Shown: one piece after another, positions 1-8,602 of the stretch
How the letters are laid out: the number at the start of each line of letters is the position of its first letter
Position numbering within the stretch: the first letter of the stretch is position 1
Assembly: GCA_964401045.1 (NCBI GenBank)
Contig: CAYNXB010000012.1
Location: 1 to 46,873 of the forward strand
Direction: 5' to 3'
DNA: 46,873 nucleotides
Source: CAYNXB01 sp964401045
GTDB lineage: Bacteria > Pseudomonadota > Alphaproteobacteria > Sphingomonadales > Sphingomonadaceae
Notes under the pieces: generated by a model
Seen by the model: only the letters and a program-made list of their open reading frames with translations
The model's database searches: none
Told to the model about the DNA's origin: nothing
Translations under genes and position numbers: made by a program

Positions 1-1561
1 GGGTGAGCCTGCCCCCCAGTGTGAGGTTCAGGCGCCGCGCCGCTTCGAAGGTCGCTTCGCCATAAACGGTGACTTCCTCTACCTTGTTCTCGATGCCCGT
101 CAGCGGGCTCTGGAACAGCGAAACCTCCATTCCGCGGTTCATTCGAGCTTCGTTGCTGAGCGCGCTGGCGGCCAACAGCCACCCGGTCCCGTTCGGGCCG
201 TTATGCGCGAGCCGGACCTCGGCGGTGAACATCTCGATCCGGTTGCGCTGGTCGAAGCGGGCGGCAGGTGCGCTCGCGGCCGGCTGCTGGATCGGATCTG
301 CAGGGTCGGGAAGCGCCGAGCCCTCGAACGTTTCGAATACGTCCTGCGCCGCGAAGCCGACCGACGTGGTGAGCTCGAGCGCATCCCATCGCTTGCGAGC
401 AACGATATCGGTGAGCACGAAATCGTTGCGGTAGGGCTGTGCAATCGAACTCGAACGGGCGAGCCCGCCTTGGGCACGCTCGGCGTACTGGCTGTCGTCG
501 CCGTCGATCCGCTGACCGACCAGGCTGAAGTCGATCGTGAGGTTATCCTCGGGGGCGTAGCGTAGGGCTGCGCGGCCACCGATCGACTTGACGTCATTGA
601 CGTCATCGAGACCGCGGCTGACATCGTCTATATAGCCGCCATCGAGCGAGCCGAAGCCGACCACGCGAAGAGCCAGGCGATCCTCGACCAACGGCAGATT
701 GATGATCGCCCCGCCATCGAACCCGGGCTGGCCGTGCTGCACCGCCTGGATACCGCTCCAGACGGCGCCCTCGATACGATCCATTTGCGGCTCGCGCGGC
801 ACGACGCGGACCACGCCACCGAGCGAACCTGCCCCGTAAAGCGTGCCTTGCGGCCCTTCCAGAACCTCGACCCGGCGCAAATCGTAGAGCTTCAAGCTGG
901 GGTCGGGCGCGCTGTAGGTGATCCGGCTGTTGCCCCAGTATTGACCGACCGTCGCCTGGGTCGGGCCGACAAAGCTGGAATCGGCGATGCCGCGGATGAA
1001 CAGCTTGTTGCGGCCGGGGCCGAGGTGGGTGGAAACGACGCTGGCAGTTTTCGCGGCGATCGCGTCGCTCCCTTCCCGGCCGAGATTGGGAGAGATGTCG
1101 TTCCCATCGATGAAGTCGACCAGCCCCGGATAGGCGCCGAGTGGGATGTCTCGCTTCGTCGCGGTCACAATGATGTCAAAGGATGGCGCGGGCTGCGGGG
1201 GTGCGGCGGGCACGGCGCGCGGCCGTGGCGCTGCTGGCCCTGGATGCGACGCCGCGCGCTGCCGCTCGGCCTCGATCAGGTAGCTGTTCGCCGCCACCTG
1301 CCGCGCCCGTGCGCCGGTTCCGCGAAGCATCCGATTCAACGCTTCGGCCGCGGACATCCGGCCGCGGACGGCTTTCACCCGCTTCTGGGCGAGCTGCGGG
1401 TCACGGAAGCCGATGCTCGCATTGCTCTGGCGGCCGAGAATTCCGATCGCCTGGTCGAGCCGCACCGCCGGCACGTCAACGGCCGCGCGCTCCGCGCGCG
1501 CGGCCGCAGGCGCGGACACGACGACGGCGGCTGCCGCCCACAGGCTAGCGTGGCGGAGCAT
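1..1561 (-). CDS. TonB-dependent receptor with STN signalling domain, 3' end outside window
   Basis: Outer-membrane TonB-dependent transporter of the FecA signalling type. The minus-strand frame is open from the ATG at 1561 to the left edge, giving about 520 N-terminal residues; the rest of the barrel lies outside. A signal sequence rich in Ala is followed by a secretin/TonB N-terminal (STN) domain at about 30-100 (VRLDQAIGILGRQ ... YLIEAE), then a plug from about 130 with ITVTATKR-like TonB box (IIVTATKRD) and the hallmark RVEVLEGPQGTLYGAGSLGG. The start overlaps the end of fecR by 17 bases, so the two are probably translated together. In this family the STN domain contacts the FecR anti-sigma protein in the periplasm and reports substrate binding. 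The substrate cannot be told from sequence; siderophores are the commonest case. Confidence 0.93.
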   Translation of the reverse strand, partial: MLRHASLWAAAAVVVSAPAAARAERAAVDVPAVRLDQAIGILGRQSNASIGFRDPQLAQKRVKAVRGRMSAAEALNRMLRGTGARARQVAANSYLIEAERQRAASHPGPAAPRPRAVPAAPPQPAPSFDIIVTATKRDIPLGAYPGLVDFIDGNDISPNLGREGSDAIAAKTASVVSTHLGPGRNKLFIRGIADSSFVGPTQATVGQYWGNSRITYSAPDPSLKLYDLRRVEVLEGPQGTLYGAGSLGGVVRVVPREPQMDRIEGAVWSGIQAVQHGQPGFDGGAIINLPLVEDRLALRVVGFGSLDGGYIDDVSRGLDDVNDVKSIGGRAALRYAPEDNLTIDFSLVGQRIDGDDSQYAERAQGGLARSSSIAQPYRNDFVLTDIVARKRWDALELTTSVGFAAQDVFETFEGSALPDPADPIQQPAASAPAARFDQRNRIEMFTAEVRLAHNGPNGTGWLLAASALSNEARMNRGMEVSLFQSPLTGIENKVEEVTVYGEATFEAARRLNLTLGGRLT

Positions 1562-2504
1562 TCCGCAGTGTCATCTCCCAATGGCTTCCGTCGTCACGGA
1601 TCGCGACCCCGAGGAGCGGCGCGGCGCGCGCCATCACCGTCTCGACCGGGCCATCCACCGCCAACGTTCCCGTATACCGCAATCCGCCGACGCCTGCGCC
1701 TGCGCGAACCGGCTGGCCGCAAGCGCGAGCGAGATGTTCCGCGACTTCGGCCAGCGTGGCGTTGTCGAAATGCAGCACGCCCTCGTTCCAGCTTCCGACC
1801 GCCTGCGGATCGGCTTTGGTAAGCCGCACAGGGCCGCGTGCGCCGTTCCGCGTGAGGACGTCGCCGGGGTGCAGTTGCACCGGCTTGTCCATGCCGTGGT
1901 AGATAACCGCCCCCTCGGCCACACCGACCTGGAGGGCATCGTCGTCGCTCACCACGTTGAACACCGTTCCCGCGTCCACCAGACGCGTATCGCCTACGGT
2001 AACGACGAACGGATCGCTCGCATCGTGGCGGATCTTGAACAGCGCTTCGCCGTGCGCGAGAGTCATCTCGCGCCCCTCTCGCGCATCGTAGCTGACGCGG
2101 GTATCGCCGTTGAGGATTACGCTGGAGCCATCCGCCAGCGTGACGATGCGATGCTCACCCGGCGCCGTCTCGATTTCCACGAGCCGCGCGCCAAAGGGTT
2201 GCAGCGTCAGCAGCGCCACGGCTGCGGCAACGCTGGCGGCGAGCGCTCCGCCGCCCGCCCACCAGCGCCGATGGGAATGCCTGACCGGTGCTTCATCCTC
2301 CCGGAAGATCGTCGGGGCTTCTGGATGCGCGAGCAGTTCACCCGCCCACGCCTCCTCTTCCACCGCCGCCTCGTAAGCCGCGAGATGCGCGGGATCGATC
2401 TCAAGCCAATCGGCGAGATCGTCCCAAAGGGTAAAGGTCGGCTCGCTCGCGCGAACCACCCACAGACGGGCCGTGTCCATGAGGTCTGCTGCCTCCTCAG
2501 TCAT
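1545..2504 (-). CDS. FecR-family anti-sigma/signal transducer
   Basis: Inner-membrane regulator linking the downstream receptor to the upstream ECF sigma factor. The 319-residue product has an N-terminal DUF4880-type cytoplasmic segment (about 5-50), a single membrane segment near 83-101, a FecR domain at about 112-205 (core LADGSSVILNGDTRVSYD, then GEALFKI and DAGTVFNV), and a C-terminal STN-interacting part. The start at 2504 is preferred over one 14 codons earlier because a GGGCGGGGGG ribosome site sits just before it and the longer form would overlap the sigma gene. The FecI-FecR-receptor order is the classical cell-surface signalling arrangement. Confidence 0.93.
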   Translation of the reverse strand: MTEEAADLMDTARLWVVRASEPTFTLWDDLADWLEIDPAHLAAYEAAVEEEAWAGELLAHPEAPTIFREDEAPVRHSHRRWWAGGGALAASVAAAVALLTLQPFGARLVEIETAPGEHRIVTLADGSSVILNGDTRVSYDAREGREMTLAHGEALFKIRHDASDPFVVTVGDTRLVDAGTVFNVVSDDDALQVGVAEGAVIYHGMDKPVQLHPGDVLTRNGARGPVRLTKADPQAVGSWNEGVLHFDNATLAEVAEHLARACGQPVRAGAGVGGLRYTGTLAVDGPVETVMARAAPLLGVAIRDDGSHWEMTLRNAPPR

Positions 2505-2535
2505 ATCCCCCCGCCCTGAGACGGAATCAGACCCA

Positions 2536-3066
2536 TCATTCCGCATCGAATTTCGCCTTCAGCCCGGCGAGTGCCCGGTGCGCCTTCTGCAGGTCCTTCT
2601 CGACCGAACTCAGGCTCACGCCAAGGTCGCGCGCCGCTAGCACCTGGCTGACGCCATCGAGGCGGCAGCGGCGAAATACCAGTTCGACGCGCGGGCCCAG
2701 CGCGGCGAGCGCCGCCCGCACCTCGCGCAGCCGCTCGCGGGCGATGAGCGCCCGCTCGCCGACCGGCGGTTCGTCGGGCGCGGTGGCGACCTCGTGCCAC
2801 TCGAATTGCCGGCGCGCCCGGCTTGTCTGTGAGCGGCGCATGTCGCGCATCATATTCTCGGCCGCCCGGAACAAGTACGAGAGCGGATCGGCGATCGGCT
2901 GGCGCGGCGGGGTCGCGACCCGCTGCCATAGCTCATGGAGAAGGTCTTCCGCTTCGTCCGCTGCGCCGCGCGCCGCGAGGAAACGCAGCAGGCGCGCTCG
3001 TTCATTCAGCAAAACGCTTTGCAGGGCGGTGACGGGCCGCTCACCGGTCATTGTAGAAGATGCCAT
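2536..3066 (-). CDS. ECF-type RNA polymerase sigma factor (FecI-like)
   Basis: Extracytoplasmic-function sigma factor expected to activate the receptor operon when released by FecR. The 176-residue protein has a region 2 segment (about 15-90, with EDLLHELWQRV and DPLSYLFRAAENMMRD) and a region 4 helix-turn-helix near the C-terminus (LAARDLGVSLSSVEKDLQKA). Two ATGs five codons apart (3066, 3051) are possible; GGAAGAGGG lies directly upstream. A longer in-frame start at 3165 would overlap the stop of the M23 gene as ATGA, giving about 209 residues, but the extra N-terminus does not look like sigma sequence. It lies 31 bases before fecR. Confidence 0.92.
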   Translation of the reverse strand: MASSTMTGERPVTALQSVLLNERARLLRFLAARGAADEAEDLLHELWQRVATPPRQPIADPLSYLFRAAENMMRDMRRSQTSRARRQFEWHEVATAPDEPPVGERALIARERLREVRAALAALGPRVELVFRRCRLDGVSQVLAARDLGVSLSSVEKDLQKAHRALAGLKAKFDAE

Positions 3067-3161
3067 CCCTCTTCCGCGAGTGGCTGGGCCGGAGGTCCGG
3101 GAAAGCCGATCGGATTCACGCACAATGGTTTCGCTTGCCTGAACGGGAGCGCGCAAGGCCG

Positions 3162-3821
3162 TCATCTCGGAGCGCCCCGATGAAGCGCCTCGTCGCGCGC
3201 CTTGGCGAACGCGGATACATGGGGCTTGCCCGCTATCAACCGGTGCGCGGACGGAAGCGGCGGCAGCGCCCCGCGTGACAGGTACGCCAGCGGATCGACC
3301 GTCCGGCCATCGCGACGTACCTCGAAATGGAGATGAGGACCGGTCGATCGCCCGGTTGATCCCATTTTGCCGACGATCGCCCCCTGCCCTATTTGCATTC
3401 CGGGCGCGACGAGCAATCGAGACAGGTGCGCGTAGCGGGTGCGCAGGCCGGCCCCGTGGTCGATTTCGACCATGCGGCCATAACCTCCGGCGATGCCTGC
3501 GAAGGTCACCACGCCCGCCGCCGACGCGAGAACCGGAGCCCCCGTGGGCCCCGGAATGTCGATCCCCGCATGGAATCGGCGACCGCCGCCGAGCGGGTCG
3601 GGCCGATAACCGTAACGGGAGGACAGTAGTGGCATCGCAAGCGGAATTTCCACGCGGCGAGGCATCTGGAGCGGTTCCGCTTCCTCTATCGGCCCTGCTG
3701 TCGCCGCCATCCGGAAAGTCGCGCTTTCGCCGTCGGGCAGCGCGATCTCCGCGCGCGCGGCACCGGCCGCCGTCAGCGGCAGGATGGCGCACACGCAGGC
3801 CCAAGAAAAACGGCTCGGCAT
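3162..3821 (-). CDS. M23-family peptidoglycan metallopeptidase
   Basis: Secreted zinc endopeptidase of the LytM/M23 type that cleaves peptide cross-bridges in murein. The 219-residue product begins with a signal peptide (cleavage likely after ARA at about residue 24). The catalytic domain covers about 65-185: zinc ligands H84 and D88 in RRFHAGIDIPGP, H132 in YAHLS, and H163/H165 in GPHLHFEV, so the active site is complete and the protein is not one of the degenerate EnvC/NlpD-type activators. It is the first gene of the minus-strand sigma/fecR/receptor group. No good ribosome site is visible before the ATG. Whether it is functionally tied to the signalling unit or only a neighbour is unclear. 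Confidence 0.93.
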   Translation of the reverse strand: MPSRFSWACVCAILPLTAAGAARAEIALPDGESATFRMAATAGPIEEAEPLQMPRRVEIPLAMPLLSSRYGYRPDPLGGGRRFHAGIDIPGPTGAPVLASAAGVVTFAGIAGGYGRMVEIDHGAGLRTRYAHLSRLLVAPGMQIGQGAIVGKMGSTGRSTGPHLHFEVRRDGRTVDPLAYLSRGALPPLPSAHRLIAGKPHVSAFAKARDEALHRGAPR

Positions 3822-3962
3822 TCTATCGCTAGACGGAGCGGCACACGCGAACCCTCAAACGATTTCGAAAAATTTTTTTGAACCCGATTTCCCTTACGGA
3901 ATCGGCCCGGAAGCTCCGTCTCGCTCAATGCCACTCGGCTGCCTAGCGAAGGGAGATTGACG
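3822..3962. promoter_or_regulatory. Divergent promoter region between M23 peptidase and glycan operon
   Basis: This 141-base gap separates two divergent units. It contains a strikingly AT-rich stretch (GAAAAATTTTTTTGAA, about 3867-3882) in otherwise GC-rich DNA and an imperfect hairpin (CCGAT...ATCGG, 3884-3905). A strong ribosome site GGGAG at 3951-3955 serves the ATG at 3963. No clear -35/-10 pair could be assigned. Confidence 0.4.
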
Positions 3963-4775
3963 ATGAATGCGATGGAACAGGCAATGCTCGACATGCTCAA
4001 GCAAGGCCGGAACGATTTCGGCGTCGTCGCGGTTAAAGCGGAATTCGAGGCGGAGGGCACGCGACCGGACGAGTTGCTCAGGCTGCTCGAGCTTGCGCAC
4101 CGGGCCGACCTCGGCGTCGCGCTCAAGATCGGTGGATGCGAAGCGATTTCAGATCTGCTTGCCGCGCAACTATATGGCGCGAACTACATCATCGCGCCGA
4201 TGGTCGAGACCCCCTACGCCTTGCGCAAGTTCGCCGAGGCGCGTGCCAAGACCTGGGGCGAAAGCGCGCACGGCGCGAAGTTCCTCTTCAACCTCGAGAC
4301 GCAGACGACGCTCGATAACCTGGCCGACATGCTGCCCATCGCCACGGCGCATCTGGACGGTATTGTGTTCGGCCGCGTGGACTTCACCCAGTCGCGAGGA
4401 CTTTCACGTGGCGCGATCAACACGCGACCGATCACCAACTCGGTCCTGCTCGTCGCGCACGCCTGCGCCGACCATGACCTCGAGCTGGTGGTCGGTGGTT
4501 CGGTAGCCGTCGAAGCGGCGCCGGCGCTGCGCGAAATCCGCCAGATCCGCCTCGACCGGTTCGAGACACGCAAAGTGGTGTTCGACGGTGCGGCGGTGGA
4601 ATCGGCGCGATTCGAGGAAGGGATCGCCAACGCGGTTGCGTTCGAGCTCGCCTGGCTCAAGTCGAAGGCCGAGTACTACGGCCATATCGCCCGCGAAGAC
4701 CTTTCGCGCATCCGGATGATGGAAGAACGCAGCGCCCGCGCCAGCCAGGTCGCGCTGTCTACCCTCGCCGCTTGA
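3963..4775 (+). CDS. HpcH/HpaI-type aldolase/lyase (TIM barrel)
   Basis: Likely metal-dependent, pyruvate-type aldolase or lyase acting in the cytoplasm. The 270-residue length and motifs fit the HpcH/HpaI aldolase/citrate lyase fold: an acidic pair that would bind the divalent metal is visible as E112 (FLFNLETQTT) and D140 (GIVFGRVDFTQS), and KIGG at 55-58 and APMVET at 78-83 match the barrel strands. An upstream in-frame TTG (3957) exists, but the GGGAG site at a 7-base spacing favours ATG 3963. It opens the glycan operon, four bases before the phosphatase gene, so it probably builds or breaks an unusual sugar or sugar acid rather than an aromatic-catabolism intermediate. The substrate is unknown. 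Confidence 0.8.
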   Translation: MNAMEQAMLDMLKQGRNDFGVVAVKAEFEAEGTRPDELLRLLELAHRADLGVALKIGGCEAISDLLAAQLYGANYIIAPMVETPYALRKFAEARAKTWGESAHGAKFLFNLETQTTLDNLADMLPIATAHLDGIVFGRVDFTQSRGLSRGAINTRPITNSVLLVAHACADHDLELVVGGSVAVEAAPALREIRQIRLDRFETRKVVFDGAAVESARFEEGIANAVAFELAWLKSKAEYYGHIAREDLSRIRMMEERSARASQVALSTLAA

Positions 4776-4779
4776 CCCG

Positions 4780-5610
4780 ATGCCGTTCCGTCACGAAGTC
4801 TCGACGCTGATGCGCGACGTCGCGGCCGCCGCTGTGCTCCCGCGCTTCCGCCGCCTCGCCGCGCACGAGATCGCCGAGAAATCCCCCGGCGAACTCGTCA
4901 CGGCCGCCGATCTTGAGGCGGAAAAGCGCCTCGCCGAAGGCCTTGCGTCGCTCTGTCCCGAAGCGCGGATCGTAGGCGAAGAAGGCGCGGCTGCGAACCC
5001 GGGTCTGCTCGATGGCATCGGCGAAGGGCTCGTGTGGCTGATCGATCCGCTCGACGGCACCGCCAACTTTGCCGCCGGGCGCGAACCATTCGGAATGATG
5101 GTCGCTCTCATCGACAACGGTTCAACACTGGCCGGGTGGATCCTTGCCCCGATGGGCGGGCTGCTGTGTCACGCTGAGCGAGGCGGCGGAGCGACATGCA
5201 ACGGTGTCCGAGTGACCGCGCGGACCGGCCGGCGCGTCTTGCCGATTGCTGCGCTGGGAACCCACTTCCTGTCGCCCGAGCGGCGCGAACGGGTCCACGC
5301 CTGCGCAGGGCGGACACTCGACGTGCGCCCGGTTCCGCGCTGCGCGGCCGAAAGCTATCAGCGCCTCACGTTCGGGCGCGACGACATCGCGCTGTTTCAG
5401 CGCACGCTGGCATGGGATCACGCCGCGGGCGTGCTGTTCCTGACCGAGGCCGGCGGCAGGGTCACCGACTGGCGCGGCCGCCCGTGGCACCCGGGCACCG
5501 AAGGTCCGGGCATCCTCGCCGCCGCCAGCGAGCGGGCGTGGCGGCTTGGCGCCGAGGCGCTCCTGACACCCGAGACCGGTTTGCTGGAGCCGGAGGCCTG
5601 CCTTTCGTGA
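4780..5610 (+). CDS. Inositol monophosphatase-family sugar/nucleotide phosphatase
   Basis: Mg-dependent phosphatase of the IMPase/CysQ/FBPase superfamily. All metal-site motifs are present: VTAADLEAE at 40-48, GEE at 66-68, the signature WLIDPLDGTANF (86-97, D89 and D92), and the C-terminal WDHAAG (D213). The length of 276 residues is normal. It follows the aldolase by four bases and overlaps the next gene by GTGA. In this setting it may dephosphorylate inositol phosphate, a sugar phosphate or 3'-phosphoadenosine phosphate; the sequence does not decide between these. Confidence 0.9.
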   Translation: MPFRHEVSTLMRDVAAAAVLPRFRRLAAHEIAEKSPGELVTAADLEAEKRLAEGLASLCPEARIVGEEGAAANPGLLDGIGEGLVWLIDPLDGTANFAAGREPFGMMVALIDNGSTLAGWILAPMGGLLCHAERGGGATCNGVRVTARTGRRVLPIAALGTHFLSPERRERVHACAGRTLDVRPVPRCAAESYQRLTFGRDDIALFQRTLAWDHAAGVLFLTEAGGRVTDWRGRPWHPGTEGPGILAAASERAWRLGAEALLTPETGLLEPEACLS

Positions 5611-7478
5611 CGCTGCGCAAATATCCCCTGATCACGCTCACTCTGGGTGCGGCGCTGCTCGCCGGCGGGCCCGCCGCCGCGCAACTCGCCCTGCCCGTCG
5701 GCCAGCCTCAGCAGACCGATTCCGATTTCGACGTCGTCACTCCCGCGCCGGCCGACGTGCCGCCCGCGGCGATCGCGCCGTTCGAGCCTGTGAACCTTGA
5801 CACCCCCCCGCCCGGTTCACAGGCGACAACGGCCGATCGGGCGAAAGTCGAGGAGACGAAGCGCTCGGATTCCCCTGTTCCCAGCGAATTCGAGCGCTTC
5901 GTCTCCACACTTGGCGGTAAGAAGCTCCGCCGCTTTGGCGCGGAGTTGCTCCTGCCTGAAGCACGCGACTTCTCCGCGCCGCCCACAGCCGCGATTCCTC
6001 CAGACTACCGGCTCAACCCGGGCGACGAAATCCGGCTGGCGCTCACCGGACCTGTCCAGGCGACCAACCTGCGGCTGACGATCGATAGCGAAGGGCGGAT
6101 CTTCATTCCGCGCATCGGTGCGGTCCTGCTTGGAGGGGTGCGTTACGGCGACGCACGCGAGGTGATCGGCGAGGCGGTCTCACGCCAGTACCGCAGCTTC
6201 GACCTCGAAGCGACGGTCACGAAGCTGCACGGGGTCACCGTATTCGTCACCGGCTTTGCCGCGACGCCGGGCTCGTACACCGTCGGCAGCCTGTCGACCC
6301 TCGTCAACGCGGTGCTGGCCTCGGGCGGCCCCGCGCCCGGCGGCAGCTTCCGTTCGATCCAGCTCCGCCGCGGCGGGCAACTGGTTTCCGACTTCGATCT
6401 TTACGATCTGCTGCTCAAGGGCGACCGCAGCGGGGACGCCGTGGTTCAGAACGGGGACGTCATCTACATCGCCCCGGCGGGCGAGCAGGTCGCCGTCACC
6501 GGCAGCGTCAACCATGAGGCGATCTTCGAGCTCGGCCCGGACGAGACTCTCGCCGACGCCCTCCTCTACGCGGGCGGTGTCAACACCCTCGCCGACCGCG
6601 GCCGGCTGATGGTGCTCGATCCGCTTGGCGGTGCCGAGGCGGGGTGGCGCGAATACACCGCCGCGCAGGCTCAGGTGACGCCGGCCAGGCGCGGCAGCGT
6701 AATCAAGGTGCTGACCGACGCGGGCATCGCGCAGCCGCTGCGGCAGCAATCGATACTAGTGACGATCAGCGGCGAAGTCGCGCATCCGGGGCGATATTTC
6801 TTCGCCGCGGGCACCGACCTCGCGCAAGTGGTCGCCAAGGCCGGTGGCATGACCGCGGAGGCATTTCCCTACGCCAGCGTGATCACGCGCGAAAGCGTGC
6901 GGCAGCAGCAGCGCGCAAGCTTCGATCGCGCGGTCGACGACATGGAGATGCTGCTGAAAGCCCAGCCGCTGACCTCGGCCAATCGCGCCGAGCTGGTCCA
7001 GCCCGGCAACGTCGCGATGATCCAGTCGGTGGTCGAACAGATGCGGCGGCGCGAGCCGACCGGCAGGCTGGTCTTCGACTTGCCGGTCGACGCGCGGATG
7101 CTGCCCGGCGAACTCGTGCTCGAGAATAACGATACGATCTACGTGCCGCCGCGGCCGGTCACCGTGGGTGTGTTCGGTGCCGTGCCGAGCCCCGCCTCGT
7201 TCGCTTACGCCGACGGTCGGCGGATCCGCGATTTCATCGCGATGGCGGGCGGCGTGCAGAAACTTGGTGACGACGATGAGGTGTTCGTCGTGCGTGCCAA
7301 TGGAACCGTCCTGTCGAGGGGCGCGAAGACCCTCAACGCGCCCGCCTTGCCGGGTGACCTGATCTACGTTCCGGTCGACGCCAACCGCGGGGCGTTCTGG
7401 GCCCGGCTGCGCGACATCACCAGCAGCCTGTTCGGTGGCGGCGTCGCCGCGGCGTCGGTCTACGCGCTAGCCAAATGA
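5607..7478 (+). CDS. Polysaccharide export protein, Wza-like with SLBB domains
   Basis: Periplasmic/outer-membrane component of polysaccharide export. The 623-residue protein starts with a signal peptide (cleavage near AAAQ, about 26), then a Pro/Thr/Asp-rich linker to about 95, a polysaccharide export signature (PES) domain at about 132-215 (YRLNPGDEIRLALTGPV), and repeated SLBB domains at about 218-560 (VFVTGFAATPGSYTVGS, VAVTGSVNHEAIFELGPDE, VTISGEVAHPGRYFFAAG, VGVFGAVPSPASFAYADG). A short hydrophobic tail (GGGVAAASVYALA) ends it. The GTG start at 5607 overlaps the previous stop as GTGA and is preceded by GGAGG; the open frame continues upstream but without signal-peptide character. It is longer than enteric Wza (about 380 residues) and resembles multi-SLBB sphingomonad exporters. 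Confidence 0.92.
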   Translation: MTLRKYPLITLTLGAALLAGGPAAAQLALPVGQPQQTDSDFDVVTPAPADVPPAAIAPFEPVNLDTPPPGSQATTADRAKVEETKRSDSPVPSEFERFVSTLGGKKLRRFGAELLLPEARDFSAPPTAAIPPDYRLNPGDEIRLALTGPVQATNLRLTIDSEGRIFIPRIGAVLLGGVRYGDAREVIGEAVSRQYRSFDLEATVTKLHGVTVFVTGFAATPGSYTVGSLSTLVNAVLASGGPAPGGSFRSIQLRRGGQLVSDFDLYDLLLKGDRSGDAVVQNGDVIYIAPAGEQVAVTGSVNHEAIFELGPDETLADALLYAGGVNTLADRGRLMVLDPLGGAEAGWREYTAAQAQVTPARRGSVIKVLTDAGIAQPLRQQSILVTISGEVAHPGRYFFAAGTDLAQVVAKAGGMTAEAFPYASVITRESVRQQQRASFDRAVDDMEMLLKAQPLTSANRAELVQPGNVAMIQSVVEQMRRREPTGRLVFDLPVDARMLPGELVLENNDTIYVPPRPVTVGVFGAVPSPASFAYADGRRIRDFIAMAGGVQKLGDDDEVFVVRANGTVLSRGAKTLNAPALPGDLIYVPVDANRGAFWARLRDITSSLFGGGVAAASVYALAK

Positions 7479-8602
7479 GCGCGTGGGTCCACGCCCGTGA
7501 CGCGGCCCTCAGGACGGCGCGCGATCCTCGCCGGCGGCGGCGGGGCTACGCCGTGGTGGCGCTGGTGCTGGCGGTACTGTGCGTGGTCCCGCAGCCGTAC
7601 GTCGCGCGCACCAGGGTCGTGCCGCAGGACACCGCCAGCCTCGGGCTGAGTTCGATGACGGGCGGACTCGGAGGCCAGTTCCAGGGGTTCGCCGCCTTGC
7701 TCGGCGGGGCCAGGCAGCCGATCGACATGTATCTAGCGATCGCGCGCGGCTCCGAAGTGTCGGAAGCGGTGATCGAACGCCTGAAGCTGGTCGGACCCGG
7801 AGGCTATTCGAGCGAACGCGACGCCCGGCGCGCGCTCGAACGCAAGGTCGATATCCATTCGCTGACCGGGGGCATCATCGAAGTCGAAACGCGCGGGTTC
7901 GACGCGGCGCAGGCCCAGGCCCTGACCAAAGCCTATGCGGTGGCGATCAGCGACCGCATCGTCGCGCTCGGACACGACCGGGTGGACCGCAAGCGGAAGA
8001 TCGTCGAGGCTCGCTTCAAAGAAGCCGCCGCGCGCGTTGCGAGAGCGGAGACCGAGCTCGAGGCCTTCCGCCGGACCAACAATCTCGCGTCTCCCGAGGC
8101 ACAGCTGGGGTCTGCGCTTGCGCTGCGCGCGAACCTGCAGGCCCAGTTGCAGGCGAAGAAAGTCGAGTTGCAGACCGTCGGCCCATTCCTCGGGCCGGAG
8201 AACCCCCGGCTACGCGCCCTGCAAGGCGAGATCGCCTCGCTCCAGGGGCAGATCGCCCGCTCAGCGCGGCCGGACACCGATGCAGCCGGACCCAACGCAG
8301 CCGGTGTGTCGCAAGTAATGGGCACGTACTTCGACCGCTATCGGGACTACCGCTTCGCACAGGCGCTCTACGAGGCGTACGCGCGATCGTCGGAAGAGGT
8401 CGCCGTGGAGTCACTGGCCGGCGAAACCGCCGCCGACGTTCAGGTGATCGAGGCCGCACGCCTCGATGCCGACCGCAAGTACAATATCCCGGCGGTGGCG
8501 CTGCTAGCGCTGGTGCTGCTGCTGGCCGCATTCACCGAAATCTACGCCCCGGCCACGGGCATCGAGCTGGGACTCCGGCGCCGGCCAGAGGCGGCCGAAT
8601 GA
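7475..8602 (+). CDS. Wzz-type polysaccharide chain-length/co-polymerase protein
   Basis: Inner-membrane protein expected to set chain length of the exported glycan. The 375-residue protein has a membrane segment near 22-42, a periplasmic Wzz domain (PQDTASLGLSSM and following) with long helical coiled-coil-prone stretches at about 185-265 (KEAAARVARAETELEAFRR, ALRANLQAQLQAKKVELQ), and a second membrane segment near 337-357. No C-terminal tyrosine kinase (Walker A) domain is present, so this is the kinase-less form. ATGA overlaps with both neighbours show translational coupling. Confidence 0.88.
   Translation: MSAWVHARDAALRTARDPRRRRRGYAVVALVLAVLCVVPQPYVARTRVVPQDTASLGLSSMTGGLGGQFQGFAALLGGARQPIDMYLAIARGSEVSEAVIERLKLVGPGGYSSERDARRALERKVDIHSLTGGIIEVETRGFDAAQAQALTKAYAVAISDRIVALGHDRVDRKRKIVEARFKEAAARVARAETELEAFRRTNNLASPEAQLGSALALRANLQAQLQAKKVELQTVGPFLGPENPRLRALQGEIASLQGQIARSARPDTDAAGPNAAGVSQVMGTYFDRYRDYRFAQALYEAYARSSEEVAVESLAGETAADVQVIEAARLDADRKYNIPAVALLALVLLLAAFTEIYAPATGIELGLRRRPEAAE

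Noticed and set aside
3884..3905. Hairpin CCGAT...ATCGG as a terminator
   Set aside because: It lies between divergent starts, has a bulge and no T tract on the correct side for either unit.
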